A stretch of DNA of 64,000 nucleotides. Source: Costus lasius. Lineage: Eukaryota; Streptophyta; Magnoliopsida; Zingiberales; Costaceae. This document shows positions 56,489 to 64,000 of the stretch, piece by piece. The translations under genes and the position numbers were made by a program. The stretch's first letter is position 1, and each line of letters begins with the position of its first letter. Below the pieces are notes generated by a model, which was given only the letters and a program-made list of their open reading frames with translations, did no database searches and was not told the origin of the DNA. The stretch lies in NCBI GenBank assembly GCA_027563935.2, contig CM050451.1, positions 102,947,565-103,011,564 of the forward strand, in the 5' to 3' direction.

Positions 56489-57829
56489 CTACTCCCCCTG
56501 GTAGCCTCCATATACTCCACCCCTCCTAGAGTCCTGGAATCCAAAGTGGTCATACAGAAAGTTGTCCATCTCTTCAATGTAGTTACTCAAATCCTCTACA
56601 TCTCTGTGAATGTGGTGCATAGAGTTAGACATCCTCCCCATAGTATCCATCATCTTCTCCATTTGATGTTCCTGACGGTACATCTGAGCAGAGAGGGCCT
56701 GGAAGCCTGGGTCGAAAGCACTGAACCATCCTCGATCAGTAGCACGATGTGAAGATTCTGAAGCTCCCTGAGATAGCGGATCCATCCCTATACCAAATGG
56801 GTCATCACTACCACCCCAGGTGGGTGGTGGTGGTACAGTATCAAGAGGCAGCGGCATGGCATAATTTGCGTCACTCGGAGTCAATTTCCAGTTGGCTTGG
56901 TTTTTCACAGAGGTCTTCTCAAAGTTTGGCAGTGACAATTTCTGACCTCCTGGCCCAAGAACCAAAGAGAAGTTGTCACCCTCTCTAACTATCATCTTCA
57001 TGGCTATGCATGACTCCATATCTAGTCTAGAGTTCCCTCTAGCCACTTCAATTCCATAAGGTTCCACATTCAAAAACAAGGCTATAGGTGTGATGAAATC
57101 ACCTATCACAATGGCACCTTTCTTGGCCCTCGCTACCTTATCCATATGCTTAACAAAGAAGAAAGCAACATCTAATGGACAACCATATAGCATACTCCAC
57201 AAAAAGAAGAGCTCAGACTGTCTCACCATCCCCTCACTGTCCCCTCTCCCAAAAACTGTGTGGGCAAGTACTCGGTGTGCATATTTGATGCAGGGGTTAG
57301 AAATCTTGGAGGCTCTAGCTGAGACTGCAGAAAAGTGAACCTCTAAGGAAATCTGATTCCAAAACACATTCTCCACATAACCAAGTGACACACTAGTATG
57401 TCCTCCTGACGCCAACTGAAAGATAGATCTGACGTCCCTCATGGTAAGCTTCCTCTCAATGTTGGCTATGCGGAAGGTGATCTCACCTTTAGCATGCCTA
57501 TAGTTAAACTCATGTAACTCCATATCAAAGCTGCTCAAGAACTCCAGTACCAATGGCAAATATGTCTGTTGAGTCATCTGAAAGAACTTCTTGGCCCTGA
57601 TTTGGTCGAACATCCAAAAAACATCATCATACAAACCAAGTGCCTCCAAGGTATGTCTATCAGCATACTTTGTATTCACCACCCTTCTCTCCACTAGTTT
57701 GTTGTATCTCGATTCTTGAACTTCATCCCTAAAGATGATTCCATAGGGATTTGGTGGTGTGGAGGACTCAGCTGGTCCCTTGCCCCTTCTCTTTGAAACT
57801 ACTGTCTTAGTCTTAGGTGTCATTCTCAA
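56489..57829 (-). CDS. Athila env-like protein (ATHILA ORF-1 type), intact, M2
   Basis: An uninterrupted 446-codon ORF lies between the M2 dyad array and the 3' LTR. It may start at codon 1 or at the second Met (MTPKTKTVV). Residues 49-66 (RVVNTKYADRHTLEALGL), 90-100 (YLPLVLEFLSS), 117-130, 181-200 (an AHRVLAHTVFGRGDSEG block) and 203-216 (RQSELFFLWSMLYG) match the E2 and M1 copies. Residues about 380-430 are heptad-like and Met-rich, probably a coiled coil, and the tail is Gly-rich. The N-terminus is basic (SKRRGKG). I see no signal peptide or convincing membrane anchor, so envelope-like describes its position, not a shown function. It is the only undamaged env-like ORF in the window. Confidence 0.85.
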   Translation of the reverse strand: MRMTPKTKTVVSKRRGKGPAESSTPPNPYGIIFRDEVQESRYNKLVERRVVNTKYADRHTLEALGLYDDVFWMFDQIRAKKFFQMTQQTYLPLVLEFLSSFDMELHEFNYRHAKGEITFRIANIERKLTMRDVRSIFQLASGGHTSVSLGYVENVFWNQISLEVHFSAVSARASKISNPCIKYAHRVLAHTVFGRGDSEGMVRQSELFFLWSMLYGCPLDVAFFFVKHMDKVARAKKGAIVIGDFITPIALFLNVEPYGIEVARGNSRLDMESCIAMKMIVREGDNFSLVLGPGGQKLSLPNFEKTSVKNQANWKLTPSDANYAMPLPLDTVPPPPTWGGSDDPFGIGMDPLSQGASESSHRATDRGWFSAFDPGFQALSAQMYRQEHQMEKMMDTMGRMSNSMHHIHRDVEDLSNYIEEMDNFLYDHFGFQDSRRGGVYGGYQGE

Positions 57830-58371
57830 TTCAAGGGTGAACTAGGGCTAACACTTAGATGATAGCACAATATAGCAAAGATATAGTAAATCTAATAACA
57901 CTTTCAACATGGACATCATTATTTAATAAGCATCATAGAAGCAAAAATCAGGTATATCCAAGCTTAAAATCAAAATTTCAGCTAGAGAACATGGGTGAAC
58001 AGTAAATCTAAAGAACTTCAACAAATCTAGCTCGTTTAAGCTCAAATCACTTTCAAAAATTGATCCATAACCTTTGGAAACACACAAGGAAAGTTTTCCT
58101 GTCGTCTAAGAAGTAAATGGAAACAAGTATTTCATAAATCGACTGAGAATCGAGGAGAAACGAAGAAAGGGGCGAAAATACTCGTGAAAGTCGCTAAAAT
58201 GGAGAAATCGGGCGAGAGAGTACCAAATCGGCGGCGAAAATTGGCTGGGAAGGGTTACCGGCGTGTTCTAAAGGTCAGAAATCGAAGGTCGGTGTGCGAG
58301 AGTGGGTGAAAACCTTGAAAACAACACGAAACCCTAAAAAACGGCACGTATATCGCGTAGGGCCGATAGAA

Positions 58372-58855
58372 TTATGGCCGTAATTTATCTTACGGCAATG
58401 CCGTAATCTAGCGGATTTGAAAAACACGGGCCGTAATGCCAAAAGGGTAGTGCCGTAAAATCGTTCAAACTCTCGGGTCAAAAACATGCCTTGATTACGG
58501 TACCACAAAAATGTTTACGGCACCGCCGTAATATGCTCGAAACTTTCGTCAGGGAAATCGCTCAAGATTACGGTGCCGTGAAATTGAAAACGGTAGTACC
58601 ATAAATTCGACAAAATTTTTATTTTTATTATTTTTATTTTTTTTTTTGACGTAAAAAAAATCAACTCAAAAAATACGACACCATGAGAATTATTACGGCA
58701 GTGCCGTGAAACGCTAAAAACTCTTGGGAAGATTTCAGAGTCAAAATACGGCTCGTAAAAATACTTACGGTAGTGCCGTAATGGCATCTCAACTCTCTAG
58801 TCGAAAACGGACTAAAAAATGGTACCGTAATTTGCGTTACGGTAGTGTCGTAATT
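58372..58855. promoter_or_regulatory. dyad array between pol remnant and env-like gene, M2
   Basis: Seven units at about 58372, 58424, 58494, 58567, 58673, 58745 and 58820, mostly 52-75 bp apart. Each is built on ATTACGG(T/C)nCCGTnA and TTACGG(C/T)AGTGCCGTAAT. The motif and spacing are those of the M2 LTR array. Confidence 0.7.
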
Positions 58856-58960
58856 TGTGCCAAAACTTGTTTTACCTACAACAAGAAAAGAAAAATTAGT
58901 TCTAAGAGCAAAAGTAAAAAAATAAAGTAAAATAAAAGAGAGCAAACTAAAGTTAGAATG

Positions 58961-58978
58961 CTTGGGTTGCCTCCCAAG
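58961..58978 (-). other. end-of-pol hairpin, M2
   Basis: Minus strand CTTGGGAGGCAACCCAAG, identical to E1 22517-22534. It persists although RT, RNase H and integrase are absent from this element. Confidence 0.85.
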
Positions 58979-59152
58979 AAGCGCTAATTTAAAGGTCTTT
59001 AGCTTGACCCTTCTGCACTCGGATTTGATCTTGATTTCTTCAATTTCCACTCTAATTTTTCTTTGGGTTGAGCATCACTTTGAATCACATAAGGCTCATT
59101 CATGAAACAATGTCCAAATTTACTCAAGAATTTTCTTCCTTGATCAAGTAAC

Positions 59153-60034
59153 CTAGAGCCTCTTTTTCTTCTTCTTCTTTTTAGAATTTGAATCTCTTTT
59201 CTCCTGAATTCCTCTATCCACATCCTCAGAAAAAATGTCAGTTTCAATATTAGAGGATTCATCAAATAAATTATGAACATCAATGACAACATTATCTACT
59301 ATATCAACACTACAACACGATCTAGAATAAAAAAGCTTGTTCAAAGAATCAGCAAGATAAAACTCAATTATATTTTCACATATATCAAAAGTGATTTTTC
59401 CTTTCTTAACATCTATATGTGCTCCTGCTGTAGCCAAAAAGGGTCTACCAAGGATGATAGGATTTTTATGATTTTCTTCCATGTCAAGGACTACAAAATC
59501 TGCAGGTATAAAAAATTCACCTACCTTGATTGAAACATTCTCTAAAATACCAATAGGATACTTTACCGAGCTATCAGCGAGCTGTAAAGATATGGATGTT
59601 GGTTTAAGCTCTCCAACGTCCAGTTTCCTGCAAATAGATAGTGGCATTAAGCTTACACTAGCTCCCAAATGACATAAGGCTCGGTCAAAAGCCATGCTTC
59701 CAATAGAACAGGGTATAGAGAAACTACCTAGATCCTTTAATTTCGGTGGCAATTTATTCTGGATAATAGCACAACAATCTTCAGTTAAAGCCACAGTACC
59801 ATAGTCCTCTATTTTCCTCTTATTAGACAAGATCTCTTTCAAAAATTTTGCATATGAAGGCATTTGAGATAAAACTTCAGTGAATGGAATGTTAATGTAA
59901 AGCTTCTTTAATACATTAAAAAATTTCCTAAACTGTTTATCTAATTTTGTTTGCACTAACCTTTGGGGAAAGGGTATAGGTGGCCTATATGGTGTAGGAG
60001 AATTAGGTTTAGAAATATCATTTTGACATGGCAC
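59153..60034 (-). CDS. Athila gag-pol segment with protease-like domain, M2
   Basis: A 293-codon open frame. It begins without a true ATG (GTG) because it was originally continuous with the gag frame at 62964-63993 before the LTR at 60038 was inserted. It contains PIPFPQRLVQTKLDKQFRKF, YINIPFTEVLSQMPSYAKFL, EDCCAIIQNKLPPKLKD, then ALCHLGASVSLMPLSICRKL and NPIILGRPFLATAGAHIDVK. The retropepsin Asp of DLGAS is His here, so protease activity is doubtful. The frame ends in a Lys-rich tail (SNSKKKKKKKRL). About 150 bp later comes the end-of-pol hairpin: RT, RNase H and integrase are absent. Confidence 0.82.
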   Translation of the reverse strand: MPCQNDISKPNSPTPYRPPIPFPQRLVQTKLDKQFRKFFNVLKKLYINIPFTEVLSQMPSYAKFLKEILSNKRKIEDYGTVALTEDCCAIIQNKLPPKLKDLGSFSIPCSIGSMAFDRALCHLGASVSLMPLSICRKLDVGELKPTSISLQLADSSVKYPIGILENVSIKVGEFFIPADFVVLDMEENHKNPIILGRPFLATAGAHIDVKKGKITFDICENIIEFYLADSLNKLFYSRSCCSVDIVDNVVIDVHNLFDESSNIETDIFSEDVDRGIQEKRDSNSKKKKKKKRL

Positions 60035-60937
60035 ATCTGTAACATCCCGTTATCTTAACCCCAAACAAGCAACACAAATCACAGAAGAAACAGGATGTGT
60101 CATACAAGATCGATTCACATGCTAGGTAAAACCAAGTTCAAGAAACACGATCTGAAAATTTCCAAAAATCCATACATACAATCTCCAAGAAACACAATTC
60201 ATAAAGGTACCTGCCACCACGCAATACTTGCACTAGACATATGCAAGTTACATGTATATCAAAACCGATTGCAAAAATACACATCAAACTGAAATTCAAA
60301 ACAAAATCACAACGTCGATTCCATAAAGTTTCACAGTGATACCAAACACCGAAACCAGGCCAAAGCCCGCGGTGACACAAAAATCATAATATCAAAACCG
60401 CCACAACCGGCAACACAAGTTCACACATAGTTTGGCCACAACTGGCAACCCAAGTTCATATAATTCGGCCACATCCGGCTTCAGTTAATTAAGCACAAAA
60501 GTTATACATCCAACCAGCATGGAGAATCACAATATCCGTATAACATGCTAACTCATGCAGTGCGCCCCTGTTCTACACCTGAAAACATTGAGGGGTGAGC
60601 TACACAGCCCAGTGAGTGGATAGTCTCAAACGACCATCCATAGCATACATTCAAAAATACAGGCAGATTATTTTAAAAAATCTTTAACAGATTATCATAT
60701 CAACATATAACAAAATTAAAGAACAAAACACATATGAACAATCAAGTATACACTGCCAAGACATCACACAACTGTCCCCATAGAGTAACTAAGGTTCTAG
60801 AGCTACACTCTAAACCACTGTACACATTAACCACTTAGTTAACCTAGTTGTCCAGCATATTCAGTAGTGACCATCATGGTCTAACCCGGCTTTGGCCTAA
60901 GCACTGGGAGAAGCCTGCATGCAACATATAGATGGAC

Positions 60938-61145
60938 AGTGTATAGAATCAAGAGGTGGCCCCCGCCAGGTCACGACGTGGCACTTTGCTCTACTACACC
61001 CCATAACACAAAAAGATGTGTAGATTCAAGAGGTGGCCCCCGCCAGGTCATGACGTGGCACTTTGCTCTACGACACCCCATAACACAAAAGAGTGATGAC
61101 ATCAAGAGGTGGCCCCCTGTCCGACCAAGACATGGCACTTTGCGT
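60938..61145. repeat. three-copy ~74-bp repeat in the 2.9 kb LTR
   Basis: Copies begin near 60949, 61023 and 61101, each with ATCAAGAGGTGGCCCCC then CATGACGTGGCACTTTGC(TCTACGACACCCC). The third is shorter. It gives rise to spurious plus-strand ORFs. Confidence 0.88.
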
Positions 61146-61239
61146 CAAAACTCATTCTCCCAAAGGGTTCCTACTGGACAACAGACACATCTTATATCTT
61201 ATATCACAAAGGTGGACTCCTAAGTGTCAACTAGACTCT

Positions 61240-61560
61240 AGGATAGTCATCACAATAATCATATCGGGCAGGCTGAACATCAACCCCCATCACAATAATC
61301 ATAACAGGCAGGCTGAACATCAACCCCCTTCACATATCACAATACAGGGCTGAGATATCCAACCCTTAACGTATCACATATTAACTATCCCATTGAGCAC
61401 ACAGTTACACTTAGCCTTAGTCCTAACCATTCCATGATCACAACATATAATATTTGAAATCACATAACCACATAATATTCAAAATCACATAACCGCATAA
61501 TATTCAAAATCACATAATCACATAACATTCAAAAAAATCACATAATGTAGGGTAGTCCTT
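61240..61560. repeat. short tandem repeats in the 2.9 kb LTR
   Basis: About 61250-61330: two copies of CACAATAATCATA(T/A)C(G/A)GGCAGGCTGAACATCAACCCCC. About 61447-61560: four to five copies of ATAATATTCAAAATCACATA. Confidence 0.8.
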
Positions 61561-62963
61561 AGGTTTCATGCTGATCAATTCAGTGCAGCCTTGCTAAGTT
61601 ATCACCCAAATTTCTCAAACAAAGATTCATGGTCATAAATAAACAAACATGACTCTTATAATATTATTAGCATTTATTAGGGCATCCATAAAAATCAACA
61701 TAAGATTAAAATCCATGCTCTTACAATCTGGTTCACAAAACATCACATCTAGCCCACGGTTTCAAACATAATATCTATTTAAAACAAGATTCTCATGCTA
61801 CCAAAAATCAATGATTTAATATTACCAAAATTCCCTATAAAATACTTAGTTAACAAGAATTTCATACTCCCAATTCAATGGTTTAATGCTACCAAAATTC
61901 CCTATAAAAATACCTTAAATTTCAAGCTACAAGTTTCGGTTTTCATGAGATATACACCTATACAAATTTTCGGTTTTCATGAAGATACATCATAATTTGG
62001 TTTTTAGCATGATAAAATTTCCAACTTAAATAAAACCTTAGTTAACAAGGAGTCTTGAGTTTTCATGATAATTATACCATTGTAACTTTCGGTTTATAAC
62101 AAAGAGAAGTCTTGAGTTTTCGGTTTTTAACATGGTAAAATTTCTAATCAATCTAATGCATCAATTAACACAACCAAATTGCTAGAAATCAATTAAGACA
62201 CCCCACTCACCTCTTAAACCGAAAATCCTCCACACAAAAAAATCGTCTAAAGCCTTGATGTCGCCCAAAGGATCTCCAAGAACTCGCCAAGGAAGCTTCT
62301 TCACCTCAAGGAAATTCGCCAAGGGAAGAAGATGAAGAAAATCACCTCAATAATTCCAAGAACACCAAGATCGCCTTCTTCCTCCTAGCCGTCGCCCAAG
62401 GTTTCTTCCAAGCCAACAATTTCGCCAAAAACTCTACCCTAGCCGAAAATTCCCACTTAACATTTCGGTTTTTAATTTTTAACCCATTAACCAATTAATT
62501 CAAATAGGGTTTAATCCATTTAACTAACTAATTCGAATTTTAAATCTAATATCCATCTAACCCAATAACCCATAGTTTAAGTGAAAGTCCAATAAGAATT
62601 TAAATTAACATCCATTTAATGAATTCACTTAAACGCAAATCCAATAAGGATTTAATTAATATCCAATAAGCTAGTTAATTAACCAATAAAGTCTAATTAA
62701 TTAACCAATAAACTCTAATTAATTAACTGAAAATTAACATCCAATAAGTTAGTTAATTAATTAACATTAACATCCAACAATCTCTAATTTAATTAACTAT
62801 AAGTTAACAACCAAAATCTCTAGTTAATTAACTATAATTTATCAACCAAAAATCTCTAGTTAATTAACTATTAACAACCAATACATAGAAAAATATCACA
62901 GTCAATAATTTTATTTAAATCAAAAATAATGCTTACCAGGACTTAAGATCCTTGGATCTTACA

Positions 62964-63996
62964 TCACATCACCTTGGTGAGGTGACAAACTAGTTTGGGA
63001 CTGCTCATGCTCAGAAGATTTTTCGGAATCTAACTCTTGATCATGTTCATTACTAGGCTCTTTTTCATTATACCCATATTTCTTTTTAGGCCCCTCTAAT
63101 TGCCTCCCACTTCTAGTGATAATAGCATTACAGTGCTCCCTAGGGTTTGGTTCAGGTTTAGCAGGTAATTTTCCTGGGGGTCTATAAGAAGTGCTTGCTT
63201 GATGTGCTATTTGGTTTTCTAATATTTTGTTATGGGCTGCTAGAGATCCTACATGAGATGCAAGTTGACTAACCATTCCCTTAAGAACTTCAATTTTTTT
63301 GTTTTGATTTTGCATGAATTGATTTTGATTAACCATAAACTTTTCTAACATGGATTCAACATTTGAATTTTGGTTTTGATTTTGATTTTGGTTTGGCCTT
63401 TGTTGGTATCCTCTATTTTCATTTTGTCCCCCTATATTGTTATTATTTTTCCAAGATAAGTTGGGGTGATTTCTCCATCCAGGGTTGTAGGTACCAGAAT
63501 AGGGATCATTGTTTCTACTTTGATTAAAATTTCCTAATGCATTAACTTGTTCACTACCTTGATTAGTAATGACTTTACACTCTTCAGAAACATGACCAAT
63601 ATTTCCACAAATATCACAAACAACAGATGAAGAAACTACAGCAGTTTGCATTTTAAAAGAATCAAATTTGTTGCACAAAGAATCTACCTTTTCAGCCAAG
63701 GTGCACCAACAATCACTTTTATTCTTACTTTGAGAAGGTCGATACAGCACTCCTCTCTCAGAAGTCCATTGATTGTAATTTAAAGCCATCTCCTCAAGCA
63801 ACTTGAAGGCATCTTCAATGGTTCTGCTCATGAGAGCACCTCCTGCAGTAGCGTCAATAGTTAGTCTGGTATTATAAAGCAAACCATTATAAAAAGTGTG
63901 AATTAAAACCCAATTTTCAAGGTCATGGTGAAGACACTTCCGTTGTAAATCGTTGACACGCTCCCATGCCTCGCTAAAAGATTCACCATCCCTCTA
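62964..63996 (-). CDS. Athila gag, C-terminal two thirds, M2 right copy (5' end outside window)
   Basis: Minus-strand frame open from just after an in-frame TAG (63994-63996) to the LTR insertion. It contains SEAWERVNDLQRKCLHHDLE, NWVLIHTFYNGLLYNTRLT, DATAGGALMSRTIEDAFKLL, the zinc knuckle CDICGNIGHVSEEC (about 63600), an Asn/Gln-rich stretch (NQNQNQNQNSN) and PREHCNAIITRSGRQLEGPK. Gag forms the particle and binds RNA; the knuckle Cys/His residues are all present. Downstream it was continuous with the protease segment at 59153-60034. The TAG is at the same place as in the left copy. Confidence 0.85.
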
Positions 63997-64000
63997 TGCA

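Larger units (their letters stand above)
60038..62963 (-). mobile_element. 2.9 kb LTR inserted in the M2 gag-pol frame (probable solo LTR)
   Basis: On the plus strand the insertion runs from TGTAACATCCCG to GGATCTTACA, with TGTAA/TTACA termini. CACATC flanks it on both sides (60032-60037 and 62965-62970, with one extra base at the right end), and removing it restores gag-protease continuity. Its right end is a hairpin (AAGATCC/GGATCTT, about 62945-62960). Internal tandem repeats are listed separately. A minus orientation is suggested because minus-strand reading gives TGTAAGATCC...GATGTTACA, like plant Ty3/gypsy LTRs. No pol ORF occurs inside. Confidence 0.72.

Noticed and set aside
56489..57829. 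Calling the M2 ORF a true retroviral envelope glycoprotein
   Set aside because: Position fits env-like, but no signal peptide, furin-like site or transmembrane anchor was evident; kept as ATHILA ORF-1 type only.
58372..58855. Second CRISPR-like spacing pattern
   Set aside because: Same reasons; it is the pre-env copy of the LTR dyad motif.
60939..61353. Plus-strand ORFs of 86-94 codons
   Set aside because: Translations of the three-copy 74-bp repeat in the inserted LTR.

Overview
This window is nuclear DNA of a flowering plant. The signs are a GC-rich first exon of a plant-type clathrin light chain gene, a nuclear-type tRNA-Leu, a PIF/Harbinger transposase relic, Tourist-like and hAT-like MITEs, an L1-type LINE, and above all Athila-type Ty3/gypsy retrotransposons nested in one another. 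The GC-rich 5' exon hints at a monocot, but the sequence alone does not prove it. More than 85% of the window is transposon-derived, as in pericentromeric or gene-poor DNA.

Layout. 1-3169: copia-like LTR sequence split by a 2.3 kb non-autonomous LTR element (447-2746) that carries only a gag-like ORF. 3170-8900: the only host-gene territory, with unidentified exon-like sequence (minus), clathrin light chain exon 1 (minus), tRNA-Leu(AAG) (minus), a hAT-like MITE and microsatellites. 9013-10567: degenerate PIF/Harbinger transposase and a Tourist-like MITE. 10806-13782: L1-type LINE relic (minus), cut by an Athila LTR. 13783-46895: a plus-strand Athila array LTR-internal-LTR-internal-LTR (E1 and E2). 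E1 contains a solo LTR in integrase. E2 is interrupted by a copia fragment plus a minus-strand Athila (M1, 29142-39297), and again by a 2.4 kb copia-like solo LTR in its env-like gene. 46896-51880: unclassified repeat-rich, LTR-like sequence. 51880-52566: a second plus-strand env-like fragment and a scrambled junction. 52567-64000: a minus-strand Athila family (M2) in tandem around one shared LTR. It has gag, protease and an uninterrupted 446-residue env-like ORF, but no reverse transcriptase, RNase H or integrase, and a 2.9 kb solo LTR sits in its gag-protease frame.

How the parts work together. Athila elements use a tRNA-Asp-type primer site, a gag-PR-RT-RH-INT polyprotein, then an env-like ORF of the ATHILA ORF-1 type before the 3' LTR. 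All copies here carry stops, frameshifts or active-site changes, so none looks autonomous.

The most interesting signal is non-coding. Each Athila lineage carries an array of short dyad-symmetric motifs in its LTR and a second array of the same lineage-specific motif between pol and the env-like gene. Three further hairpins (end of pol, a duplicated hairpin after env, and one before the polypurine tract) recur across the divergent lineages. These are the best candidates for an undescribed cis-regulatory or RNA-structural system.
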